Shown in pieces: positions 16,858 through 25,365 of a stretch of DNA of 38,114 nucleotides. This stretch comes from Nitrospira sp. (GTDB lineage Bacteria; Nitrospirota; Nitrospiria; Nitrospirales; Nitrospiraceae). Position 1 is the first letter of the stretch. Each line of letters begins with the position of its first letter. A model generated the notes under the pieces. That model ran no database searches. It saw nothing but the letters and a program-made list of their open reading frames with translations, and was not told where the DNA came from. The stretch lies in the NCBI GenBank assembly GCA_024998685.1, contig JACOEH010000047.1:1-38114 (forward strand), given 5' to 3'. The position numbers and the translations under genes were made by a program.

Positions 16858-19800
16858 ATGGCAAAACCTAAGCGAAGGAAACGAACCGTTTCATCATCAC
16901 GACGAGCGAGGAGTCGCCGAGATGCGAAGGACTTGCAAGGCCGGGAAGACGTAGCTGCCTATTCCTATCGCGAAGACCAGATCGAAGAGGCTCTGGCGAC
17001 GGGCAAGAACGCCGACCAGTTGAAGGCGTATTTCGGCGACGCGCAGTATCAAGAGTTACAGCAGTTGGCGAAGGAAGCCGGGCGCCGGAGTGTCCGAGGG
17101 GGGGCCCGCGTTCTCATCCTTCCCGGCATCATGGGGTCGACGATCGGAAAAGAGCGTCCGATTCTTGACGATGTGCTGTGGTTTGACCCGGTCGATATCA
17201 TGCTGGGACACCTCACTCAACTTGCCCTCGATGGATCGGCCGGCAAATACACGGCACTGGGGGCGATTCCCTTGGCCTATACAGGACTCAAGCTGCGGTT
17301 GAAGCTCGCCGGGTTCGATGCGGATTTTCACTATTACGATTGGCGGCAGGGCTTGGATGTGTTGGGAAACGGATTGGTGAGCAAACTGCGGGAAGAAAGC
17401 GCGGAGCAGGTATGGCTTGTGGCGCACAGTATGGGAGGCTTGGTCGTACGAGCGGCGATCGAGCGGGACTCGTCTGCCACGAAGAAAATCAACCGGCTGG
17501 TGATGCTCGGCACTCCGAACCATGGATCGTTCGCGCCGGCGCAAGCGATTCGGGGTGTCTATCCCGTGGTGAAGCAGGTCGCCGCCATCGACCCCATGCA
17601 CGATGCGGAGGAGCTTTCGTCCCTGGTCTTTACGACCTTTCCCGGCCTGTACCATTTGCTTCCGACCAAGGAGGTGTTTCACGAGGTCGATCTGTTCGAC
17701 CTCGCCTCCTGGCCGACCAAAGGCCCCAGGCCGCCGCAGCCGATTTTGGCAAAAGTCCCGTCGGTGCAGCAGTCCCTGGCGCCTGCCGACAATCGATTTT
17801 TTCTCATCGCCGGTGTGAATCAGGAAACGGTCGTCGGCCTGAAGCTGCACGACAATGAATTTGTGTACGAACAGTCCATGGAAGGTGATGGGACGGTGCC
17901 GAGGACGTTTGCCGAGCTGGCCGGCACACAGACCTATTATATTGAGGAATCCCACGGGAGCTTGCCCAACAATCGCCTCGTCGCTCAAGCGACCATCGAC
18001 ATCATACGGCAGGGCGAGACGTCGCTGTTGCCTCGACAATGGGCGCCGGTCCGGCGCAGCCCGACTCGCACAGTTCGAGAGCAGGCACTCCGAGCACCCG
18101 CCTATGGAGGCCGTCAGGGGAAGGAGTTAACCGAGCAAGAAATCCGCCACGCTTTGGACGGCTTTGTTGCGCCTGACAGCCGAGACCAGCCGGTCGTGGA
18201 TGAAACGGCGCTCACGATCGGAGCGGCGCACCCAAGTCCGCTTGAGCAGCCGTTGAACCAAGTCATCGTCGGCCGACGGAGGCAGCAACGTCTCGACATT
18301 CGACTGGCGTTGGGCAGTATCACGGAGTTGGACAGCCGCGCCTATGTCCTGGGCATCTATCGCAATGTCACGCCCGGCGGCCCGGCGGATGCGCTCGATG
18401 AGCGGATGGGCGGCGCCGTCAAAGATTTTACGGCGAGGCGGATGTTCAGCGGCAACGTGGGTGAAGTGTTCGTCATGCCGACCGGCCGTCATCCGCTCCA
18501 AGCGGATTTCATGATCTTCGTCGGGCTTGGCGACTTCGATCAGTTCAGGAACACGGTATTACAAGTGAGTGCGGAGAACATCGTGCGCATCTGCATCCGA
18601 ACGAGCGTCGAAGAATTCGGCACGGTGCTGCTGGGTGGACGAAGCGGTCAGGACATCGAGTCGACCTTGCAAGATTTGCTGATCGGCTTTTTCCGTGCGC
18701 TGAAAGACACCGACGGGGACCATTGGCTCAGGCGGATTACGATTTGTGAAATGAATCCTCAGCGCTATCAGGACATCCGAGCGGCACTCTTGCGACTTTC
18801 CAGCACTCCGCTCTTTGAAGAAGTCGAGGTCACGTTCGACGAGGTGCGGCTCAAGCCTCCGCTGGTGCCCAGCGTGCCGCGTGCATCGAAAGGGCCCGAG
18901 CCGGCCTATCTCCTGATTCGGCAGGAAGCATCTGCTCGGGACAAGGGCGCGATCGGCTTGACGTCGTCCATCCTGACGCCGGGTTCGAAGGCCGGTGTCA
19001 TCACGGATACGCAACAGCTGCAGAGTGACGCTCTGGATAAGCATTTGGCGAAGCTGGAGTCCCCTTCGCTCAGTCTTGATGCGATGATTCGATTCGGTGA
19101 TGAGCTCGCGCAGCTCGTGCTCCCGAAACGAGTCCTCGCGGTTCTCCCACACATGAAAGAGCAACATTTGGTGGTGGTGCATGATGCACCGTCCTCCCGC
19201 ATCCCTTGGGAGACGATCAGAGTGAACGGATGGGTGCCGGCGATCAATCACGGTTTGAGCCGACGATATCTTGCCGGCAACCTGTCCGTGGCCAAGTGGC
19301 TGGAGCAGCGGCAACACACCGAGAAGCTCACACTCCTTCTCGTCGTGAATCCGACTCAAGATTTGCCGGGAGCTGAGAAAGAGGGGCAGCGAATCGAGAG
19401 CTTATTCGGCGCTCAGCCAGGAGTGGTCATTGAGACGGTGCACGGCCCGCAAGCCACGAAGGCCGAATTACTGCGGAAATTTCGATCCGGCGCGTATGAT
19501 GTGGTGCATTATGCGGGACATGCGTTCTTCGATCCGCGCGTGCCGGCTCGCAGCGGGATTTTGTGCCATGGCAAGGAAGTCTTGAGCGGAGAAGATGTGG
19601 CCGCGATCGGCAATCTTCCCAGCCTCGTGTTTTTCAACGCCTGTGAAGCAGGCCGGATCAGAAATCCGCCGGAAAAGAAGATGCAGAATTTGGATATCGA
19701 GAAGCGCCTTGCACGGACCGTGGGACTGGCGGAGGCATTCTTGCGAGGAGGTGTGGCCAATTATGTGGGAACCTACTGGCCGGTGGGTGATGAATCGGCC

Positions 19801-19962
19801 GGAGCGTTCGCGCAAACCTTCTATACTGAATTGTTACGGCAACAGACTATCGGAGCGGCACTCTTGGCCGGCCGCGAAAAGGTGCGGGTCGAGCTCGAAT
19901 CCGTGGATTGGGCCGACTATATTCATTACGGCAGCTATGATTTCGCGCTGAAACAGTCGTAA
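16858..19962 (+). CDS. Lipase-CHAT protease fusion protein
   Basis: A 1034-residue multidomain protein starting at the ATG at 16858 (AAGGAG six bases upstream; an earlier GTG at 16837 lacks a site). A basic N-terminal tail (KRRKRTVSSSRRARSRR) is followed by an LCAT/lipase-like alpha/beta hydrolase from about residue 80: ILPGIMGS oxyanion strand, AHSMGG with Ser191, GTPNHGS, and GDGTVP before a His. Residues of about 470-660 (FVGLGDFDQFRNTVLQ, LLGGRSG) look like the N-terminal macro-like domain of M17 aminopeptidases without its catalytic half. The C-terminal 270 residues are a CHAT caspase-like domain: HYAGHAFFDP with His888, and FFNACEAG with Cys929, preceded by SRIPWE. There is no signal peptide, so it should be cytoplasmic. 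A lipase as protease-gated effector is inferred. Confidence 0.85.
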   Translation: MAKPKRRKRTVSSSRRARSRRDAKDLQGREDVAAYSYREDQIEEALATGKNADQLKAYFGDAQYQELQQLAKEAGRRSVRGGARVLILPGIMGSTIGKERPILDDVLWFDPVDIMLGHLTQLALDGSAGKYTALGAIPLAYTGLKLRLKLAGFDADFHYYDWRQGLDVLGNGLVSKLREESAEQVWLVAHSMGGLVVRAAIERDSSATKKINRLVMLGTPNHGSFAPAQAIRGVYPVVKQVAAIDPMHDAEELSSLVFTTFPGLYHLLPTKEVFHEVDLFDLASWPTKGPRPPQPILAKVPSVQQSLAPADNRFFLIAGVNQETVVGLKLHDNEFVYEQSMEGDGTVPRTFAELAGTQTYYIEESHGSLPNNRLVAQATIDIIRQGETSLLPRQWAPVRRSPTRTVREQALRAPAYGGRQGKELTEQEIRHALDGFVAPDSRDQPVVDETALTIGAAHPSPLEQPLNQVIVGRRRQQRLDIRLALGSITELDSRAYVLGIYRNVTPGGPADALDERMGGAVKDFTARRMFSGNVGEVFVMPTGRHPLQADFMIFVGLGDFDQFRNTVLQVSAENIVRICIRTSVEEFGTVLLGGRSGQDIESTLQDLLIGFFRALKDTDGDHWLRRITICEMNPQRYQDIRAALLRLSSTPLFEEVEVTFDEVRLKPPLVPSVPRASKGPEPAYLLIRQEASARDKGAIGLTSSILTPGSKAGVITDTQQLQSDALDKHLAKLESPSLSLDAMIRFGDELAQLVLPKRVLAVLPHMKEQHLVVVHDAPSSRIPWETIRVNGWVPAINHGLSRRYLAGNLSVAKWLEQRQHTEKLTLLLVVNPTQDLPGAEKEGQRIESLFGAQPGVVIETVHGPQATKAELLRKFRSGAYDVVHYAGHAFFDPRVPARSGILCHGKEVLSGEDVAAIGNLPSLVFFNACEAGRIRNPPEKKMQNLDIEKRLARTVGLAEAFLRGGVANYVGTYWPVGDESAGAFAQTFYTELLRQQTIGAALLAGREKVRVELESVDWADYIHYGSYDFALKQS

Positions 19963-19973
19963 ATGCGTCTATG

Positions 19974-20007
19974 CCGATGAGCTGCCGCTCGGAAACGCTA
20001 GCGTTTT
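19974..20007. terminator. Possible bidirectional stem-loop between convergent genes
   Basis: Between the stops of the lipase-CHAT and amine oxidase genes lie an imperfect stem (GAGC/GCTC near 19979-19990) and a perfect 14-base palindrome AAACGCTAGCGTTT (19993-20006). No long T-run follows, so it is a weak intrinsic terminator at best. Confidence 0.25.
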
Positions 20008-21650
20008 CTGGCTGTTGTCAGAATCGATCGGGCCGCCGCAATGCCGGAAAGCGCCGCCCCCTCCATGAAGCCCTGCCATTCATAGAACGAGTTCGCATGT
20101 TCTCCGGCGAACAGCACGTTGCCGACAGGCACACCCTCCAAGCCGGCCATCGTCGTAAATTGGCCGGGACGGTAGCAGGTATAGCTGCCTTTCATGAGTG
20201 GATTCGACGGCCAATGTTCCAGGTGGGCGAGATACTGTCCCTGTACGATCGTGGCGGCGTCGAGTATGCCCGGATAGATGACATTCAGGTCGCTCAAAAA
20301 CCGTCGGACATCCGATTGAACCGCGTGTGGATTCAAGCTTGCTCCCCGTCCGCCGCTGGAGTAGTCGATGAGCACGCCTCTCGTCTCCGTCCCTCGTGAA
20401 GGATTGGTTTCCCACGCCGTCTGCACGCTTCCGAGATCCGCGTAAGCCGTCCCGTTCGATCCCACCGCCCGCCAGGGCCTGCTGGAAAAGCCGATCATCA
20501 GCTTGGCGTTGGTGCCGTAGCCGAGTGTCCGAATAGCCGTCAGTTGATGCAAGGGAATCGCAAGACTCGCGTCGAGTTCGACCTCACGTAGGACCGTGAA
20601 GGGGATGGCGAGCACCGTGACGTCGTGTGTTTTGATGGTCGTGCGGCCGCCGGTTTGGAGCGTCAGCTCGATGCGCCCGTCGCTGAGACGGCGGACGCGC
20701 ACAAGCCTGCTCTCATAGGAAATTTGTCCGGCGACTTCTCGCGTCAGTCCTTCGACGATGCGGTCGTTACCGTCCGCCAGATGGTAACGCTCGTCGCTGA
20801 AGACGCTGAAGGGCGTGAGCGTCGAACGAGGATCGGAGTGAACGAACAAGAGAAAATTCAGGCAACTCTGATCGGCCGCTGCCAGTCCGTATTCCGCTTC
20901 ATAGGCTGCGATGACGGCGGCCTTGGCCACGGGACCGGCCGGGACGCCGGCTCCGTTGTGTCCTTCTAAATAGGCCAGCAGATTCGTGCGATCCAGCGCG
21001 ACATCGTGCGGGGTATGAGAGAGGGCCGAGACTTGTGGAGACAGACGATTCAGATCGACCCGCGCGATCGACAAGAAATCGTGAAACTCGGCCATGATCG
21101 AGCAGTGCGAATGCCGTTGCCCGAGGAAATGATAGACCCTCTCACCGGGTTGATCGTGGTCGTCTTCGAGAGCCAGGCCGAATCGTTCGGCATACCCCAA
21201 TATAGTTTTATGGGACGTATCGATAAGCTCGCCGCCGCATTCCGCTACTTGACCGGGAAAGAAACCACGCAACGACCGGCAGCGGCCGCCGGCTCGTGTA
21301 GTCGCCTCATAGACGGAGGCTCGAATGCCTCGTGTCTTGAGCGTATCGGCGCAAGCCAGTCCGGCAAGCCCTGCACCGACAATACCCACCGACAGTGATG
21401 AGGAAAGCGGCTTGGCCTCGGTGACACGGAGCGGAAAGCCCGCGATCATCCCAAGGGCAAGCGTTGCACCGGTCGCTCCGGCGCCGAACAAAAACCGGCG
21501 GCGAGAAATCGTCGGAATAGTCTGAGCCCGAATCCGAGTCTGTTCTCGTAGCATTCCAACGGCATCCACAATTGAACAGCTTCGGCGGTCGGCCAGCAAC
21601 GCGGCGGTCATCACACGCGCAAATGAACGGAATGCGGCGGTTCGAGCCAT
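19998..21650 (-). CDS. Tat-exported flavin monoamine oxidase family protein
   Basis: A 550-residue FAD amine oxidase. A twin-arginine signal (SRRRFLFGAGA, residues 49-59) predicts folded export. It is followed by the FAD dinucleotide motif VGIVGAGLAG near residue 88 and GGRCRS, the second FAD contact. The C-terminal FAGEHANSFYEWQGFMEGA is the flavin-binding end of the family, with the Trp/Tyr region of the aromatic cage just before it. The start is ambiguous: the ATG at 21554 would give a shorter Tat leader, while 21650 has GGAAAAG upstream. The amine substrate is unknown. It converges with the lipase-CHAT gene, with 35 bases between stops. Confidence 0.88.
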   Translation of the reverse strand: MARTAAFRSFARVMTAALLADRRSCSIVDAVGMLREQTRIRAQTIPTISRRRFLFGAGATGATLALGMIAGFPLRVTEAKPLSSSLSVGIVGAGLAGLACADTLKTRGIRASVYEATTRAGGRCRSLRGFFPGQVAECGGELIDTSHKTILGYAERFGLALEDDHDQPGERVYHFLGQRHSHCSIMAEFHDFLSIARVDLNRLSPQVSALSHTPHDVALDRTNLLAYLEGHNGAGVPAGPVAKAAVIAAYEAEYGLAAADQSCLNFLLFVHSDPRSTLTPFSVFSDERYHLADGNDRIVEGLTREVAGQISYESRLVRVRRLSDGRIELTLQTGGRTTIKTHDVTVLAIPFTVLREVELDASLAIPLHQLTAIRTLGYGTNAKLMIGFSSRPWRAVGSNGTAYADLGSVQTAWETNPSRGTETRGVLIDYSSGGRGASLNPHAVQSDVRRFLSDLNVIYPGILDAATIVQGQYLAHLEHWPSNPLMKGSYTCYRPGQFTTMAGLEGVPVGNVLFAGEHANSFYEWQGFMEGAALSGIAAARSILTTARKR

Positions 21651-21789
21651 CAGAAACTTTTCCGGGTCTCTGAGTAATGAGCGGCGTATCTTACCGAAGG
21701 GACAACCGGACGAAAAGAGGCATGCACATCCCGTCGCCGTCGCGTGAATGTCGTTCCCTTGGATGATGAAATGACTGTGGAGGCAACCG

Positions 21790-22026
21790 ATGCGATTGAT
21801 CCCCGTCCGTTCCTCCGGAGTTCGAGCGGTCGGCTATGAGGAAGAACGGAGGGGTCTGTATGTCCAGTTTATCGACGGAGATCTGTATGAATACGATGAG
21901 GTTCCGGCGAGTGAGGTGATTGATTTATTCCAGGCGAAATCCATCGGTCGGTTTGTGTCAGCCCCCTCGCTCACTCTCGATCAAAACAGGACGCGACGGG
22001 CTGAGCCGGTGCGAAAAATCCGGTAG
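21790..22026 (+). CDS. KTSC domain protein
   Basis: A 78-residue protein with the small KTSC fold pattern: VRAVGYEEERRGLYVQF, then GDLYEYDEVPASEVIDLF and IGRFVSA. KTSC domains appear alone or fused to lysyl-tRNA-synthetase-like or nucleic-acid-related proteins, and no activity is established. GGAGG lies eight bases before the ATG. Its last 69 bases overlap the 3' end of the oppositely read bactofilin gene. Confidence 0.8.
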   Translation: MRLIPVRSSGVRAVGYEEERRGLYVQFIDGDLYEYDEVPASEVIDLFQAKSIGRFVSAPSLTLDQNRTRRAEPVRKIR

Positions 22027-22416
22027 GACCATGGTCGATTGTTGCAGTTCGTCGACCACCGGATGGGAGCCCATGTCGATCGAGCCCTTGAAGAACGCGC
22101 CTTCTTCCATGGAAAACGACGGAGAGGAAACATCGCCGAGCAGGACCGCCGGCTTGAGTAACTGGATCTTGCCGCTGGCAGTCACGTTTCCATGAATCTT
22201 CCCCCTGCTTACAATAGTCTCGGCAATAATCGAGCCCCGGACGACCGCATTTTCGCCGATGACCAACATTCCTTTGGCGTGGATTTCTCCTTCAAAGGCA
22301 CTATCGAGCTGGACGGTGCTGTGAAAGTGGACGATGCCTTTAAAGGTGACGTCTTTTCCTAACACGGTAAAATTCCCGTTCTCCGGCTCCATGTCGCCTC
22401 GCTTTTTGTCCCACAT
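21958..22416 (-). CDS. Bactofilin (polymer-forming cytoskeletal protein)
   Basis: A 152-residue protein from the ATG at 22416, preceded by AGAGGA. The central 100 residues form the right-handed beta-helix of bactofilins, seen as short repeating hydrophobic strands with Gly turns: VTFKGIVHF, SAFEGEIHA, MLVIGENAVVRGSI, VSRGKIHGNV, LLGDVS, AFFKGSID. Bactofilins polymerise without nucleotide at the inner membrane and organise cell-wall or polar structures. The disordered tail (about residues 120-152) is typical. Its tail coding overlaps the KTSC gene by 69 bases on the other strand. Confidence 0.88.
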   Translation of the reverse strand: MWDKKRGDMEPENGNFTVLGKDVTFKGIVHFHSTVQLDSAFEGEIHAKGMLVIGENAVVRGSIIAETIVSRGKIHGNVTASGKIQLLKPAVLLGDVSSPSFSMEEGAFFKGSIDMGSHPVVDELQQSTMVLPDFSHRLSPSRPVLIESERGG

Positions 22417-22746
22417 GATGATCCTCTTTCGGCGTGGTTTTCGAAAAAAATAAAGGCTCACCATACAGTAGTCGGAAGCAAGAATCAAAGGCTGTTTTTG
22501 GGAAGGCTGGCGCGTCTATGGACGCCCGCGAGGTCCGCGAGGCGACGAATAAGGAGCCTCACGTTTGCGGACGCGCGCGAGGTGGTGAGCGCCCCGTGTC
22601 CCGTGAGCGTCCCCTGTCTTAGGAGTCAAAGTGTCATGTGGAGCAACGGAGGGTGGATCGGTTTTTCGATCTCGGATGGAGTATTCGGTCGGGATCGCGT
22701 ATGATCCCACCGTTCCACAACCGGCACGTATTGGGAGCCAGACACG
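22417..22746. other. Intergenic region between bactofilin and DUF423 genes
   Basis: A 330-base gap between divergent genes. It contains two loosely similar GC-rich segments with GGACGC followed by CGCGAGGT (around 22514-22530 and 22567-22584), which may be remains of an interspersed repeat. No frame looks coding. The bactofilin promoter and the DUF423 promoter should both lie here. Confidence 0.4.
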
Positions 22747-23139
22747 ATGGATATCGAGGCGTCATCCCGATGGTTGGTATGTATGGGGTGTATCTGTGCC
22801 GGAGTCGGCGTGGCGGCCGGCGCGTTCGGGGCTCATATGCTCAAAGACATGCTGGATCAGCCGATGTTGGCCGTCTATGATACGGCGACCCGCTATCAGA
22901 TGTATCATGCCTTCGGTATGGTCCTGAGCGGCTTTGCCGTCCGCATCGGCCGCGATGCGGGAACGGCCAAGGCCGGATGGATGTTTTTGGCGGGAATCTT
23001 TTTATTCTCGGGTAGTCTCTATGGGGTTTCGTTATTGGGAGTGCGCTGGCTTGGAGCGGTGACGCCGGTGGGCGGAGCGCTGTTCATTGTCGGCTGGGGT
23101 CTGTTGGCTTGGCGCGCGTGGCGCTGGGCAGGCTGTTGA
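22747..23139 (+). CDS. DUF423 family membrane protein
   Basis: A 130-residue protein with four hydrophobic helices. The family pattern is clear: a first helix running into GAFGAHMLKD, YQMYHAFGMVLSGFAV, LAGIFLFSGSLYG, and a final VTPVGGALFIVGWGLLAW. The function of DUF423 (YgdD-like) proteins is unknown. The last codons and the TGA stop lie inside the interspersed repeat that begins at 23129, so the repeat supplies the protein's end (WAGC). Confidence 0.85.
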   Translation: MDIEASSRWLVCMGCICAGVGVAAGAFGAHMLKDMLDQPMLAVYDTATRYQMYHAFGMVLSGFAVRIGRDAGTAKAGWMFLAGIFLFSGSLYGVSLLGVRWLGAVTPVGGALFIVGWGLLAWRAWRWAGC

Positions 23140-23316
23140 AAAGTCCCCCAGCTTTGTTCTCGCAAGACACCGCCGCCTCACCATCTCGGCGGCGTTCACA
23201 GACGTGCCGCGCTTTATTCAGCGCGGCGTGAACCTCAAGGCCTCAACGTACCGACTGCGTACGTCTCGGTCTTTCGCTCGCTGCGGCCGCGCTGGACGGC
23301 CTTTTTGAACAGCCTG
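23129..23316. repeat. Interspersed palindromic repeat element, about 188 bp
   Basis: The ends are imperfect inverted repeats: CAGGCTGTTGAAAA at 23129-23142, and TTTTTGAACAGCCTG at 23302-23316. Inside lie shorter complementary blocks (CCGCCG/CGGCGG around 23171-23193 and GCCGCGCTGGACGGC near the right end) and no protein frame. The form and termini resemble non-coding repeats scattered in Nitrospira-like genomes, which is recollection and not a search result. Confidence 0.6.
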
Positions 23317-23361
23317 TGGGTATACCGACACATTCTGAGGTTGTAGGAGTTTTCTCGGCTA

Positions 23362-24357
23362 CTAGGGTTTGCACGCTGCCGTACGTTTGCCGCTGATCGA
23401 TCCCCATCCTCCCAGGCTGTTCGAAAATGACCCTTCGATTTTCGTATTGTCTTTCGTGAACAGTAAACTGTCTTCTTGAATGTGCCCGTTGTGCTCCCAT
23501 CGCAAGTAAATGCTGTCACCGAGAATGATCATTTCCGACGGGACGGGACTATTGGCCGGTACCTGTCCTTCCGGATGGAAGACGAGCGTGTTTTTTTGAT
23601 CTTCGTGGTGTTGGTGATTATGAATGGTCCATTGCCAGGTTCCGCAGAGACGAGCGCGGCCTTTCGTCTGTCGGATACGTTCCTTCCAGCCATAGATATC
23701 CCACCAAGCGGCGGTCGCCCGCTGACTGGCTTCAAATATCGTACGCTCGGCCGCCAACAGCAGGTCGGTGTTTTGCGGATCGGAGGGCGATTGAGAGTTC
23801 CGAAGGGACTGGTCTTCTTGGGTCAGGGGGGATAGGCCGGGGAGCGGGATGGTCTTGCTGTGGCCGCGCAACCATTCTTGTCGTGCTGCAGGGAGGGAGA
23901 GCGCGGCGGGAGATGGTCCTGCATCATGACGAATGGAATCGGCTAATTGCCATGTGGCCAGCGCCGCCATCAGTTCATGGACGGACTGGGATAATTCCGC
24001 CAACCCCAGCTCTTTGACCATTTTACTCGGGAGTCTCTTGGCTCCCAATGCCGCCGCGGCATCTTTCAGTCCGAGCGCGGGCCCGACTTCCGTTGTAAAC
24101 AGGTGCAGGGCTCTCTCGTCCGAGTCGATCGTAGCCAACTTGTCGCCCCGTTGACTCACCACGTCGGTTATCAGGGAAGGAGACACGTTTCCCTCCGCCA
24201 CGGCCGGGGACGGGGCGAGTATCGAGAACATCATGATCAGGAGAAAGCCGGTCGCGGCACGACGATAGACCGAGAAATCTTGGTTGCGGTCGGGAAATCG
24301 TTCGATCGCGACCCGGGTGGGAGGCTGATGGCGCACTGAGGAGCGACGTTCGGTCAT
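23362..24357 (-). CDS. Exported protein of unknown function
   Basis: About 331 residues from the ATG at 24357, which overlaps the stop of the upstream hydrolase gene as ATGA and has AAGGAAC just before it. A hydrophobic stretch (GFLLIMMFSILAPSPAVA) after a 35-residue basic n-region acts as signal peptide or anchor, probably cleaved after AVA. The middle is helical and Ala-rich. The C-terminal 100 residues contain CGTWQWTIHNH, a WEHNGHIQ strand and a Cys close to the end, suggesting a small beta domain that reports on an additive or lipid. No family is recognised. Coupling to the hydrolase suggests a joint role. Confidence 0.65.
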   Translation of the reverse strand: MTERRSSVRHQPPTRVAIERFPDRNQDFSVYRRAATGFLLIMMFSILAPSPAVAEGNVSPSLITDVVSQRGDKLATIDSDERALHLFTTEVGPALGLKDAAAALGAKRLPSKMVKELGLAELSQSVHELMAALATWQLADSIRHDAGPSPAALSLPAARQEWLRGHSKTIPLPGLSPLTQEDQSLRNSQSPSDPQNTDLLLAAERTIFEASQRATAAWWDIYGWKERIRQTKGRARLCGTWQWTIHNHQHHEDQKNTLVFHPEGQVPANSPVPSEMIILGDSIYLRWEHNGHIQEDSLLFTKDNTKIEGSFSNSLGGWGSISGKRTAACKP

Positions 24358-25154
24358 GTTCCTTGAAAGCAAGACTTCAAGAAGCTTGCGGTTCGTTCCC
24401 AGGCGAGGGCCGAACTGTCGGGATCGTAGGCGTGCGGCTTCATATCATTACAGAACGCATGGGATGCGTCGGGGTAGAGATGAATTTCGACTCGCTTGGC
24501 ATAGTCGACCGAGGCGCTGCGCAATTGCTCGACGTCGTCCTGAGTGACCCAGGAATCCTTTCCTGCTTGGTGATACAGCACCGGTGAAAAAAGGTCTTTC
24601 ATCAGCTCTTTGGGAACGACCGTCTTGCCGTAGTACGAGACGGCCGCGCGCAGCCGTTTCCGATGGCAGGCGAAACGAAGCGCGTAAGACCCTCCCATTC
24701 CATAGCCGACGACGCCATGGATGTTTCTCTTCACGACGTGGCTTGTATTGAGATATTCGCAGCAGGAATTGATATCCGTGATGATATGCGCGTCGTTCTG
24801 CCGTTCCAGGAGAGCGGCCGCGACGTCGTCATCGGCGGTCACCATGCCTCCCAACCGGCCGTAGAGATTCGGAATAATCACCGTATAGCCTTCACAGGCC
24901 AGCCGGGCGCCGAGATCTTTCATTTGCCCGGTCAATCCCCACCGGTCATGCAGCAGGACGATTCCCGGATAGGTTCCCGGTTGTTGCGGCCAGAAGAGGA
25001 GACAATCGACTTGATGTCCCTTCGGCATCTTGCTCTTGAAGTAAGGGTCCACCATCTGATCGGTCAGTGTGGGGATCGGCACGCCGCTTGGGAAACGGGC
25101 TGTTCCGGTTCCGATCTGCGCGAGTGTGAACGGTGCCGTCTGTATTGTGGACAT
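24354..25154 (-). CDS. Dienelactone hydrolase family protein with altered nucleophile elbow
   Basis: A 266-residue alpha/beta hydrolase with the dienelactone-hydrolase architecture: GIVLLHDRWGL oxyanion strand, VVGYGMGGSYAL elbow at 148-159, Asp200 in AGKDSW and His232 in DASHAFCND. The residue expected to be the nucleophile (Cys or Ser) is Gly152, so the classical triad is incomplete. Either another residue acts or the protein is not a hydrolase. No signal peptide is seen, so it is probably cytoplasmic. It is the first gene of a two-gene operon with the exported protein, driven by the promoter at 25204-25233. Confidence 0.82.
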   Translation of the reverse strand: MSTIQTAPFTLAQIGTGTARFPSGVPIPTLTDQMVDPYFKSKMPKGHQVDCLLFWPQQPGTYPGIVLLHDRWGLTGQMKDLGARLACEGYTVIIPNLYGRLGGMVTADDDVAAALLERQNDAHIITDINSCCEYLNTSHVVKRNIHGVVGYGMGGSYALRFACHRKRLRAAVSYYGKTVVPKELMKDLFSPVLYHQAGKDSWVTQDDVEQLRSASVDYAKRVEIHLYPDASHAFCNDMKPHAYDPDSSALAWERTASFLKSCFQGT

Positions 25155-25203
25155 GGTCGAGATGCTCTACCGAAGAAGCTTTAAGACGAACATGACTTTC
25201 GTT

Positions 25204-25233
25204 ACTATATGAAGCCGCTTGCGGGAATGTCAA
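25204..25233 (-). promoter_or_regulatory. Sigma-70-type promoter of the dienelactone-hydrolase operon
   Basis: Read leftwards: -35 TTGACA (25233-25228), an 18-base spacer and -10 TATAGT (25209-25204). Transcription should start near 25197, about 43 bases before the ATG at 25154. The -35 is a perfect consensus and the -10 matches five of six. Confidence 0.65.
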
Positions 25234-25365
25234 CGGACCTATTCCGGCAAAAGACGGGAGCAGACGGCATATGGCTTATGGCACGAAATTGTTCTGATTC
25301 GTTCCGTGCGATACGCCATTTGCTATACGCTCGTCTGATCGAGAGCGGCGTCGGCGAGGTGTATT

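Noticed and set aside
17056-18039. 327-codon leftward frame inside the lipase-CHAT gene
   Set aside because: Antisense shadow with a basic, patternless translation.
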